Positions 1 to 11,300 of a stretch of 64,000 bases of DNA are shown here, piece by piece (positions within the stretch are counted from its first letter, which is position 1; every line of letters starts with the position of its first letter). Source of the DNA: Amphimedon queenslandica (lineage: Eukaryota > Porifera > Demospongiae > Haplosclerida > Niphatidae); assembly GCF_000090795.2 (NCBI RefSeq), contig NW_003546269.1, positions 379,302 to 443,301 on the forward strand. The letters run 5' to 3'. The position numbers and the translations under genes are program-made. The notes under the pieces were generated by a model. That model searched no databases. It was not told where the DNA came from and was given only the letters and a program-made list of their open reading frames with translations.

Positions 1-63
1 ATGGGAGGGAGAGATCAAGGAACACTATTACAATTGTGATCAAATTTTAAATTGATGTCTTAC

Positions 64-1819
64 AGTTCCTGCAGTACTGATGCATTGTTTACTAAAAGAG
101 GTATCAATGATAGTACACGGTCTCTGGTGACAATTGATACATCTTCTGAAGCTGTTAGTACTGCCTGTCAATCAATAGTCACATGACAGTCACATGATCA
201 GTCTCACCTTTTGGAACATCTCGTGGAGTAACTTGCCAACAAGCATGCCCTCTGTTTGACCAGAAACTTTGAATAGATCCTCAAGAATAGGCCTGGGAAT
301 GGGAGATAAGACAGATGGTATTTCGTCAAAGATCTCTAGGAGATAATTCTCCATTTTTTACTGATGCATATAGATGTACAAGTACTTTTTACATTGCATA
401 GGAAATTTGAGCTGATTCTGATCAAAATTAAATTTTGTTATTAATTTTCAAAGTTGCTCAAAATGAGACAAAACATCCTTTACAGGGTAGTATGCTTTTT
501 ACCTTCTGGTGCAGGTGATTCCATTACTAAGACTAGTAACACTAATAAGGTAGTCTGGATTAATGATAATACAGGCGCCATTGTCATTACTGATGACAAA
601 GTAATCTTTTGAGTGGGCGAGAGACCCTGCCCCACTTAAAGTTGAGCAGCTGGAGACAATGTGTATTATATCGCCAACTCTGATATCAGACTGAACCCTA
701 AATAAATAAATGAAAGTTTTAAAATAATATACAATTTGCATCATTTACCAGTCATCTCTTAGGTAACATAAAATCTTTTTATCCTCCCCTTCCTTCTCTT
801 TCTCTTTATATTTTGAAAACGGTACAAGATTGAGGACTATCTGTGTGTTTGTTCTTCCGTTGTTCTCGTCTCTGTATCTCTCCCAATTGACCGTCGTTAC
901 TTCATACCTCGGTGGCAAGGTCACATGACTATCATGTGATGCGTCTTCATCATCGTCGTAATTAACACTGATGGATTTAAATATCTCGTCCAAATCATCT
1001 CCATCATCAAACAGACTGAAATCATTAGAGTCGCTTTTAAAATCAACTCCATCCATTGCTAAACTAATTTCTTTTTTCGTAGCATCATCCTCATCTAAAT
1101 TAGTTTCCACTTCATCAATGTCCTCCATTTTATCCACAAGTGCCTCCCCCTCCATCATTTCTCTTTCCATTGTCTCATTTTCTTTTTTCTTGTCTTCATT
1201 TGTCCTTTTACTAAAGGTTATTGATTCCTCATTGATATCACCATCTCTTATCAGTGGGCATTCTATAGCTGATCGAAATTTTTCCTTTTTATTAAATAGG
1301 TTTCTCTTAACACAATTACTGCCGATAGTAGAACAGTTGTCATTTTTAACAGGTGGTGATTTTACAACTTCAAAAACATCAGGCAATGTGCCTCCATCAA
1401 GTACGTAGGCTAGTTTCGTTGGTGTAAACGCTTTGCAATCGTCGAGACGCATTTGTTTGTCAGTTCCAGGGGATTCGCCTGTGGGTGTGGTCTTATCTTT
1501 TTTTGATTTGCCACGAGTTCTTTTTAGGGACAGCCGTCTGGCCTTTTGGGGTAATTTTGTAGGTGTGGCCTGTTTAAGAGGTGACGGAGCAAGTATGGGT
1601 GCTTTTGTTAAAATGATTTTTGTATTTGATGAGAGGGTGAGAGGACTGGGGGAGATGGTGGAAGGATCTGGTGTTGTCTTTTTAGAAAAGAAATGTGTAA
1701 GCTGAGTCTGAGAATTGTCCTAAAAATGAAGTAAAAAGAACACAAAAGAACAACAGATAAACCTTCTTTAAGTCCCTCTTAAGAGAGAGTCTCTTCTTAG
1801 CTGTCGCCTTCTTGTCCAT
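64..1819 (-). CDS. DNA2: DNA replication helicase/nuclease DNA2, N-terminal part (runs off the window start)
   Basis: Five exons are visible: 1763-1819, 749-1719, 503-697, 208-292 and 64-164; all phases agree and the gene continues past base 1. The start is the ATG at 1819. DNA2 is a nuclease-helicase that trims flaps in Okazaki fragment maturation and resects double-strand breaks in nucleus and mitochondria. The region around YLRDDW, VGDIIHI, IINPDYLIS and GKLLHEMFQK aligns in order with the start of the animal DNA2 nuclease domain as I know it. Early in exon 2 the peptide QTQLTHFF fits a PCNA-binding PIP box (QxxLxxFF), followed by a basic stretch and then a very acidic linker. This N-terminal extension is much longer than in human DNA2. 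The catalytic and helicase motifs lie outside the window. Family call is firm; PCNA binding is inference. Confidence 0.9.
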
Positions 1820-1836
1820 CACGTTTTTGGAGCACA

Positions 1837-1950
1837 AGTTTCCCGGCAAATTTAGATCTCACGTGCTCCACTTTCCCGCCAGTTCCCGCGCGTAGATTTT
1901 CCTGTTGTCATGGTGACGGTAGGTCTAAAATTTTCACGTGCACACGTGTG
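1837..1950. promoter_or_regulatory. Divergent promoter with E2F-like and CACGTG sites
   Basis: The 90 bases between the DNA2 start (1819, minus) and the first plus-strand ATG (1910) hold TTTCCCGCC at 1872-1880 and TTCCCGCG at 1883-1890, both close to the E2F consensus TTTSSCGC, plus a weaker TTTCCCGGC near 1839. CACGTG E-boxes lie at 1860-1865, 1935-1940 and 1943-1948. E2F control of a replication gene would be expected from other animals; binding here is inferred from sequence only. Confidence 0.55.
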
Positions 1951-4801
1951 CGTTTGGTTCCATGACAGCAGCTTCCAAGCCATTCTTTTGACACTGCGTC
2001 ACCTTGCTTTCATGTCAAAGGCTTTGCAATTTTTCTCCTTTCTCTTGCTGATATTTGCCATGGTCCAGTCCGAGTTTATTCTCCCACCAATCATCTCAAA
2101 CAGCAAAAGGAAATCCATCCTGAACCTTGCATCCAGTAAAAGTCTAGTACACAAGCCGGGGACGCTCCCCCCGTCACTTTTTACACTGAGACGACAGAAA
2201 CCAAAGAATGGTCTTGGCTTCGGATATAACGGGCTCCCTTCGTCTTGCTTGTCCTCTCTTTACCAGGTCAAAGGTTCTGCAGATCACACCAGTGATTATG
2301 GTACTCCTGCTTCTGTCGTTGTAAATGGAGAGCACCACAAAGTCCTCCTGCCTCCTCCGTCCCTCAATTCTCTCCCTCCTCTCGTTGTGCAGATGTCGGA
2401 GCATTCGACCACAGCAAGCAAATCCGACCCTCTCCAACCTTGCTTCTCTGTTGACACAAAAGAAACAATTAAAAGTGAAGGCGGGGATACTCTCTTTGCA
2501 GTAGCTGGTGGAGGCCATAGAGAGAGGATTCATGTTGCAAAAGAGCATAGAATTAACATACCTAATAACAAGCTATTCGTTCACAAGAAGACCAAAGGAA
2601 AATCTGGGATCCCTTCGTCAAAACTCACCATAGCTTACAGCAGCGACCCTGCTATCATGAAGACCAGTGGCAGCAATGGAGAAAGGGTCCAGCAACAGCA
2701 GAAAAGCTATAGCAGTAGCAATGTTCCCAGCTCCAATCAGCTCAAGCTAGACCTCCCAGGTGATGTTCACAAGTATCAAGCTGGAGCTGATATATGCTCT
2801 ATCATAAACCTACGGATGCCACTCCCTTCCACTCTTAGAACAGCAAACAATTCTTGCCCCGGGAACTCGCAGGAATTTGTGCCAAGCGAAGCACAAGCAA
2901 GAAGCAATGGCGCCAATAAAAAGAATGGGACAAGCGTGATAGTGCTAGGAAGCGGTTGTCTGGAGGGGAAGTCAAACTCTTACGAGAAAAGGAGAGAGAG
3001 AAAGACCAGGAAAATAGGAAAACATGGACAACTTGATCAATTTAATTCGGCACTCATACAATTGAGTAAGTGTTGGTATGCATGAAATTTTCATTTTTAA
3101 CACTATGGCTGTGTTGATGTGATAATACTAGTTCACGCTATATGCATTACTCAAACTATAGATGTATGATTAATGACAATAATGATGATATTTCTTCTTT
3201 AATAGAGCAAGTGGTCTCCGATAGTGTTTGTAGTGAATCAGGCGAGCATGGATCCACTGATGTCTTCAAAAAGAAGAAAAGAAACAGAGAAAAGTAACAA
3301 GGATTTAACTTTCATTAAAAATGTCCAAATATTTCTCTCTTTCTAGTCCCTGTCGTTTGAACATTGTCGATTTAGAGAAACAAGCCATTCTCTTGAATGA
3401 CTCTGCTTTTCCGCTAATGACAACATCCCAGCAGTACCAACAGCATAAGAGCCTTTCCAGCACCTCGACAAATGGAGGGACTGGAGCTAACACTGAGCCA
3501 GTTGAAGAAGACGTAGACTGTGCCAGCACTTATAATCAGGATGAGATAAGTAGCAGTGGACATTCCTCTAGTACAGAAACACAGCTCTCAGAGGATCCCT
3601 CTCATCACTCTGTCCACATACTTCATCGCATCTCCCTCCCTTCTAACGACGATGTCATGGACCCACAAGTCAACAAGAAGACCATCTTGAATTTATTTGC
3701 TAGGACAAGCGGTACAGGAGGAGGTATGATGTAGTTTTGAACACATTCCAGTATGCATTGTTTTTTAACATTAACAATGTCGCAGATTTTTGAAATTGAT
3801 TCTTTTAAATTTCTTCTCTGTAGGTAAAGCTATCGAGACTCAATGCTGGAACCAAATGCCAACGACTCCTTTTGCGTATTACCATTTCTTGCGACGGAAC
3901 AATGGCAACAGTGGCGGTATAATACGCTCCATGACTAGCACCAGTCCAGCTCCTCCTTTAGTATCCCACGAACCAATCCTTCACCATTCTCTCCAGTCCG
4001 ATCTGACCATTGAAGGGAATCGTAACAGCAAAAGTACTAACTATCATAGCATGAGCGGCAACGAGGATTGCGATGATCATGTTATGGAGATGCACCACGA
4101 TGAGAGCAAAGGGAAGAACAGTGCTCTCCCTTTTATCACTAGCCCAGGATTAAGTAAGTTTAACTTTAACGGCCCTTTCACACTGGCAAAAGTAATGCAC
4201 ATTAATCAGTGTTCACAATAGAGTGGAATTAATGTGAATTAATGGGCAATTCACTCTCACTTTACCTCAAGAGGTGGATTGATGTGAAGTGATGCGAATT
4301 CAATGTAAACCAATGGCAACAAGAACACAAAATGATACATGATTCAGCTGCTAGTGTGAACAAGATCAATGGGCATTATTTCAGCTGTATCAACAAAGCT
4401 CAGTGTGAAAAGGCCTTAGCATGCTGTTATATATATAAAGCGCTAGAAGCCTGAAATCACAAATTTCAGTCACGTGTCATATTGCTCTCTTGTTTCTCTT
4501 CTTTAGAGTCTCTCAAAGTGGCTGCTGTCAAGCTCACCCCACGCTCTCCCCCCATATCCGGGGACCCTTCTGTCTCAAAGAAGAAACCCAAACAGCCCTG
4601 TCAGGTCTCCGGTACTTCCATCGCTCTTGAAGACCCATCAAAAAAAGGCAAGTATAGATCTAATATTAGGCATTATACTATTTTTGTGTAGGTAGCAGCC
4701 AGTTTCAGTATGCTGATCCAATGGTGGGAGCCTGCAGTCGATTCCAATCGAAACTGAACAGGCTTCAGGACAGGGAGCACCTGACTATGAGGTATAAATG
4801 A
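1910..4801 (+). CDS. Unrecognised serine-rich protein, six exons
   Basis: Exons 1910-3065, 3206-3293, 3347-3723, 3824-4153, 4507-4647 and 4692-4801 join in phase to 733 codons plus stop. The first ATG is at 1910; an ATG at 2012 begins a hydrophobic stretch (FFSFLLLIFAMVQS) that resembles a signal peptide, but the rest is Ser/Asn-rich, low-complexity and basic (for example KRRERKTRK and KKKKRNREK), more like a nuclear or cytosolic disordered protein. The true start is therefore uncertain. The last intron appears to use a GC donor (GCAAGT at 4648). I recognise no domain. The gene is head-to-head with DNA2 and probably shares its promoter. The joins are well supported by splice consensus, but the function is unknown. 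Confidence 0.6.
4171..4415. mobile_element. MITE-like element with ~17-base terminal inverted repeats, inside an intron
   Basis: The left end GGCCCTTTCACACTGGC (4171-4187) is mirrored at the right end by AGTGTGAAAAGGCC (4402-4415). It is about 245 bases long, has no coding capacity, and is flanked by TTAAC on the left and TTAG on the right, consistent with a TTA-type target. It lies in intron 4 of the serine-rich gene. The class is inferred from structure only. Confidence 0.65.
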
Positions 4802-5373
4802 TGCTTCAGAGAATGTAGATTTTCACTGGAAATTTTACCATTTTAGGAAAGAAGGCAAAACTCCAAGAAAGTGAATATATATAAATGATACTCCTAAAAC
4901 TACAATAAAATGTGTCTTGTTCAAGACTAGTGTATAATATAATATAACTAATCCTTTTTAAGTGTAGATTTTCACTGGAAATCTTACTATTTAGGAAAGG
5001 AGGCAAAAAAACTTCAAGAAAGTGAAAACATAAACAATACTCTCAAAAACTACAACAAATTGTCTTATTTAAAATGTATAATGTAATACAAACCAGCATC
5101 CTTTATGCTCTTCTCTTTGACAATAATTAATTATAATCATGGTCGGCATTATCAGTTTAAATTGGTTTCTTGTCATAAATTTTAAATGATACAGTGGACA
5201 TAAATCAAAGTCACAACGCATGCATGTATCTCTATGCAAAGAAAGCAAAATAATAAAAGTGTTGCATGGAAAATGATAAACAAAGATTGATTTGTATGCG
5301 TTATTATTAATCAATTTGTACATGGCAGCTATAGCAATAATAATTACTAGAGGAGTTCAAAGCATCTACAGCA
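4802..5373. repeat. Intergenic stretch with a ~157-base imperfect tandem duplication
   Basis: Two diverged copies begin at about 4814 and 4971; both start with GTAGATTTTCACTGGAAA and contain AGGAAAG(A/G)AGGCAAAA and CAAGAAAGTGAA. The rest up to the stop of the Tudor gene at 5374 is AT-rich with no gene seen. Confidence 0.6.
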
Positions 5374-8300
5374 TTATGTGGAGTTGCTGCCTTCAACACA
5401 AGCAGTGGTGTGTCCTTTGGTTTTAGAATCTATTGGAATATTCAAATCAATATCACTTAAGTGAGTTGATCCATTCATCTGGACTCTCTCATTTAGTACT
5501 ACTTCCTTTGTCCCTTTCTGATGACCGGGGACACTATTGTAACTACCAGTCTCTAGTAATTGTGATATGCTAGCATTAATAGTCTCCATTCCTTCACCAC
5601 ACACAGACTCATTTCTGCTAAAAAGTTTCACTTCATAATTCTCATAATCTTTTCCAGGAGGAGGGCGGGACACAACTTCCATGAGAGTTGGTTCGTCTTC
5701 ACTAATGAGTCCTTTCATTGCATCAACAAGACGACCTATCTCTTCTTCATCTTCTTTCCTCTCTGCCGGTAGGTCAGAGAGCGAGCAATGTAGAGCAAAA
5801 GGAGGATAACAAGATGTCAATAGTTGTGGGTGGAGCTTGAAAATTCTCGTCAGAGGGACCACCTCCTGATTCCCGTAATCCAAATACTCAACTTCGTAGT
5901 CTTTGTCTATCTTGTGGAGTACCCTTGCACGATAATAGGAATCATCTTCGGAAAACTGAGCACACACTAGCTGACCAACAACGAGCTCTTCGTTAGAAAT
6001 AGTATACTGACCCTCTGGAGCAAACTGGTATATATCAGAGAGAAGGGAAGACACTGCTTCTATGACTGGGTCATAGCCAGAGAGATGACAAATGAAATCA
6101 TAGGGACTATCAATACTAACTATGAAGACCTTGTACTGGGAACCAACCTCTAGAGTGGGGAGCGAGACTTCATTAGGTGCAGCAGTGGATTCTGTAATAT
6201 CTGCACTAGCAGAGGGTTCTGCATTATGTTCCATTTTAGTAGCAGTAGTAGCTGATTCTAATTGAAGTCCAGCAGCAGATTCAGTAGAGAGTAAAGACTC
6301 AGATTTAAGAGACTGATCAGTTTCAATGGTGACAGTAGAGTCAGTCTTTGGTAAGCAGGTTGTTTCTGATGTATCTACATCAGCTTGTACACTAGTACAT
6401 GAATCAGCAGCTTCAGTATCTATCGTATTAATGATTGAAGCTCCTTCGGTTTGCTGCAGTTGAGATGTTGCTTCACTTTTTAAGTCAGAAAATCCACCTG
6501 TGGCATCACCACTCAGATTTATACGGCCATATTGGCGTAGAATGGAGGCTCCTTCGTCAGTTTTTGGAGGATCCATAGATTCTGGAGCTACTTCCTTCAA
6601 GTTAGGCTGACAGATATCAGCCACAATATGAGCCTCTTCAATATTCATGTCTTCATCATTAGCAGCTCCCTCTGGTGTGGTTACGTTGTCAGGGATATCA
6701 GCATCTACAGGCTCCTGAGGATTTGAGAGCTCATCAGTGTTGAGGTCACCTTCTTTGTCTTCATCTCCTTCTTCTTCTTGTTCAATGGCAGTAGCTTCAG
6801 TCTCTATTGCATTACCAGTCTGTTCTGCTTCTAACTCTGATCCTACAGGGGACATGAAAATAAATACAATTGTGCTGTCGCATGTATACACAAAATAATA
6901 ATGCAAAGAAAGATGAACTTTTAGTAACTTTAAAAATTTGTAAAAAATCCAAATTTGATTGGAATCAGCTCAAACTTTATACACAACATAAGAACATATA
7001 TATGTATCAGAAAAAGTTATAAAAATGGAGAATTCTCTCCTAGTCATTTTTGGTGAAATTTGGCTGATGACCCTGTACTATAGTACAGGGACTTTGGTCC
7101 AATTTTTGAGTAACTTTTAAAATTAGTAAAAAATCCAATTTTGATCGGAATCAGCTCCAAGTTTATAGGCAACATAAGTACATGTATATGCATCAGAAAA
7201 AAATTATAAAAGTGGTGAATTTTCTCCTTTTCAATTTTGGTAAAATTTGGCTGATGACCCTGTATTATAGCACAGGGACTTTGGCCAGATTTTTGAACAG
7301 CTTTAAAAAAATTAAAAATCCAATTTTGACCAATATTTCATGAGAACACACCTTCTAATGACAGCTCTGGTACCACATCGTCATCATCTTTGTGTTCAAC
7401 ATCTTCCAGCTCCTCTTCCTTTACTCCTACATGTACATTGCTTTCATCTTTACTATTCTCTTCAACATTTTCTACAATGTCAGTGGAAGGCATTTCATCA
7501 GTAGGTTCCTTGGCCACGCCCTCATTAGTATTATTATTATTATTAGCTTGCGAGAGGCTTTCTTGTGGTATCTTGGAAGAACTGTTTTCCTTGATGCAAA
7601 CGAGTTCCAATTTCTCTCTCAGGGTCTCTATCTTAGTACCTAGATCCTCCCCGTCGAAACTAGAAGGACTCTCTCCTTCTTTACTTCCCTCAACCGAAAC
7701 TGATGATTGGTCCTGTTGACTGATAGGCTCCCCTTCTTGTAGGAGGAGCTTAGAGTCAGGAGCTCCGCCCTCTTCACACTCCTTGTCCAATTCCTCAAGA
7801 ACTTTTGACGCTATGTCCAAACCTGTCTCAGGATCAAGGAGAGATACACTAGCGGGTATATTCTGACGACCGGGTAACACAACAGTTGCTTGAAGCTCCT
7901 TTCCTTCAGTTAGTTCTACAATACACTTTGAATATTCATCAGGCCAGCCCTCTCTAGATGGAACCTGAGCTAGAGACACAGCTATCGCTTGGACTGGCAG
8001 TTCTAGGAAATTCCCTGGACACATAATCATATTTTTAGAAGTCACAGTCTCCTTGTTGCCATAGTCTATGAACCTCACAAGAAAAGAGTCGACAGAGACT
8101 TGCTCGAGCACGTGAGCCCGATACCAAGTGACGTCAGATTCGTACTGAGCTAACACAAAATCACCGCTTTGATACGATTTCTGATACAGCTGACCGGCAC
8201 AATCGGCACAATACTGAGCTATCTCGTTCGACAGAGACTCAAGCTCAGCATAACAGTCCACCCTCTGTATATAAAACAACGACGGGTCCTTTACATACAC

Positions 8301-11300
8301 CACGTTAACTTGAAGAGTCTCGCCGGCAACTAGCGACAAATGACAAGGAGCATGGATCAACGGCTCGCCAGTCGCAGTGCTGTCCTCTTCGGACTCCTCC
8401 AAATCCGTTGTAGGGGATTTCGACATCTTTAGTAATAGGTTCTCAGCCCCACCATCCGTAGAGTGGAATGGAGATATCTCAAGGTCTTTACTGAGTTCGT
8501 CATCCCGCGAGCTAGTGTTAAGGGGACTGCTCATCGTGTCCAAAAATGAAAAGTTTACTTTCTGACTCCCGACATAAACATCAACGAAATATTTAGAGTC
8601 CGAGGAGGAGAGGACGGTCAGCACGTACTGCTCCTCTTCTTTCACAGTTCTTATAAATCTCTCGGATATCGTGGGCGTGACTTTATGTCCATCCTCGTGT
8701 TCTCCGCCCGGTTTCATGACAGAGCAGTGTAACGCTTGAACAGGTACACTCAGAAACTGAGGAGGGAGGGGAACGACCTTACTCTCGTCCAACACAAAGA
8801 GATTACCGTAATCAACATAACGCACAAATATCTTCCTCTCCGGGATATTCACCGAGTCGATCTGACCACGATACCACTCCGAGTCATCGGAATAACGAGC
8901 CAAACAGGTTTGACCAGGTTCTAATGTTTCCAGTGGGGATGGTTTAGGAGCCTGGACTGACGACATGAATTCTGATATTGTAGACATGAGTTCTTCGAGT
9001 TGACTTGCAAGACCGAGAGGTTGACAGTAAAAGTTATCAGGAGAATTGACGCAAGTAACAAAAACGTCCACAGTGGATCCTGGCTGGTACTGGGGTAGGT
9101 AGTAAGTGGGTGTGGTTTCCCCACCCACCAGTGGAAGTCGAGGAGAACCTGACGGTGATGTGAATAATTCGTTCAGAGTTGTTCCTTGTTGATCGCTTAG
9201 TTCGACGTGCCATTCGCTCGACGGTAAGAGGGACTTGAGATGTATTGTGAATGAGTCCTCGTCAAAATTGAGAGAGAAGAAAGCTTCCAGCTGCTCTTCT
9301 GTGAACGACTCCCTCACAGACGAGAGAAGAGAGCAAGGCAAAGCCTGACAGGGAAGATGAGTAAACTGACAATCCAATTTCTGTATCATGTTAGAAGGAC
9401 TCACAACCTCTTCGTTACCATAATCAACAAATAAAACTTTAACGTCCGGCGTCTCTCCTACTTCTTCTCCACTTCTCGGAATGACTTCAATGATCTGTGC
9501 CCTATACCAGCTGTTGTTCTTGTTATATTTCGCTGCACAATAAGATCCAATCTCTGGCTCCAAGTGAAGGAACTTGTCGGTATAAAAATCAGCAATATGA
9601 GCCATCAGCTCGTCAAGATCTTGGCTCTCCTTCACCAGCTGGCAATAAAAGAGAGATGGAGACTCAGAATGACTGATGTAGACCTCGTACTTCTCTCCTG
9701 TCTTCACTTGAAGCATTGGTATACTGGACTCTTTTAGCGGAGAGGGAGGACGCTGGAGAGGAGAAGGACACCTCTCGCTCACCGATGAAGAGGTGATCTG
9801 GGTCACTTGGACATTCCACAGTGGCAAACAAGACGTGGGTAGCTCCTCTTGCGAGAGGAACTGGAACGATAGGGGCTCGTCCCATTCTATAGCTTCGGTA
9901 GATGATTCTAGTCTACAACAGATTGCCGACATCGGTAAAGATCTAAGTTCATTTTTAAGTACAAATACTTCACTGACAATATCAGTGTTACCATAATCAA
10001 CAAAGAGGACTAGGATAGACGGAGAGGGCGGGGCCAACACAAGAGCCCTGTACCACTTGCCGTCAGCGGAATACTTGGCACAACAGGTTTGACCGGTTTT
10101 TGGATTAGGTATGAGTTGGTCAGCCTCAATAGATGAGTATTCCTCTTCTAGTTGATCTCTCAAAGCCTCCAATTCAACTGATTGCACAGCTGGTGTCACC
10201 CAGACTCTCTTTCTTCCATCGTCAGCCTCGTCCTCTTGATACGAGAGATAGACAGAGAGGGACTCACCAACGCTCACAGGATAACTCTTTATCAAACGCT
10301 CGGACTCTCGTTGTGATAAAATACCATCTTTTCCAGGAGGTTTTTTGTCTGTAACAATAGCAGCAGCTTCGTTGTTACCCAAGGGGGCAGTAATATTCCT
10401 CTCAATATTCCCCTGGGGGGTTGCAGTGCTTGTCTGTGTAGCTGGTTTCCTTGTGTAGTATCCGTTATTTAAAACCCATTCAATAAGATCACAAGAACCT
10501 TCGGCGAGTTTAATCCTCACAATATGTAGGCCATTAGTCTCATTACATTTTACTACACTAATAGTACACGAGGCTTCAAATAACTCACTCTCCATATTTT
10601 TAAAATCTTTTCCCGAGGGAGCTAGATCCTCCATTCCTTCCAGAGCACACTCTATTGATTGACGAGGGAAAGAGGAGAGAGAAGGGGAAATGGGATGTAC
10701 CCGATTTACAGGGACATCTTCTTGGTTCCCGTAATCGAAATAAAACAGACTGACCGTCCCTCCTGATAGGGCGGTAATTATGGCTCTGTACCAGCTGTCA
10801 TCTTCGGTGAATTTGCCAAGAACGATGCCTCCTACTTTTAAAATATTAGTCCCCAGGTTCACGTGAGGTGCAGGGTTCTTCATAAAGGTTTCAATCCCTG
10901 CTGTTAGCTCCGTCATAGACTCTTCACTGGATAATAGTTGTACATAAATGGAGCCGATAGAGGAGATGGACAGTATCATGGCTTCTTCCTCTTGTCCTGT
11001 TGATAGGAGCTGGAAAGGAGGAGCTGTCAGTTCAGTTGAAGGAACTATTAAGAAACAAAATAAAATATAATAAATATCAATTTAAATAGCAAATCGGTAC
11101 TAAAATATTAAAAACAAATCATTCATGTTTAAAAAGAACTACATGTATAATAGTCTTTTACCTTTACTAATCTCAGTGTTTCCTTTAGTAGCAGTTGAGG
11201 TTCTCTTGCTGGACAGTACTTCAGTCAGCGATTGCTTGACAGATAAATCCACTTCATAGCAGTCACCATGTCGGTCAGTCCTAAAGGTCACTTCTACATT

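Noticed and set aside
971-1408. 145-residue Ser-rich plus-strand frame opposite DNA2
   Set aside because: It is the antisense of the acidic DNA2 linker, where Glu/Asp codons give Ser/Leu on the other strand.
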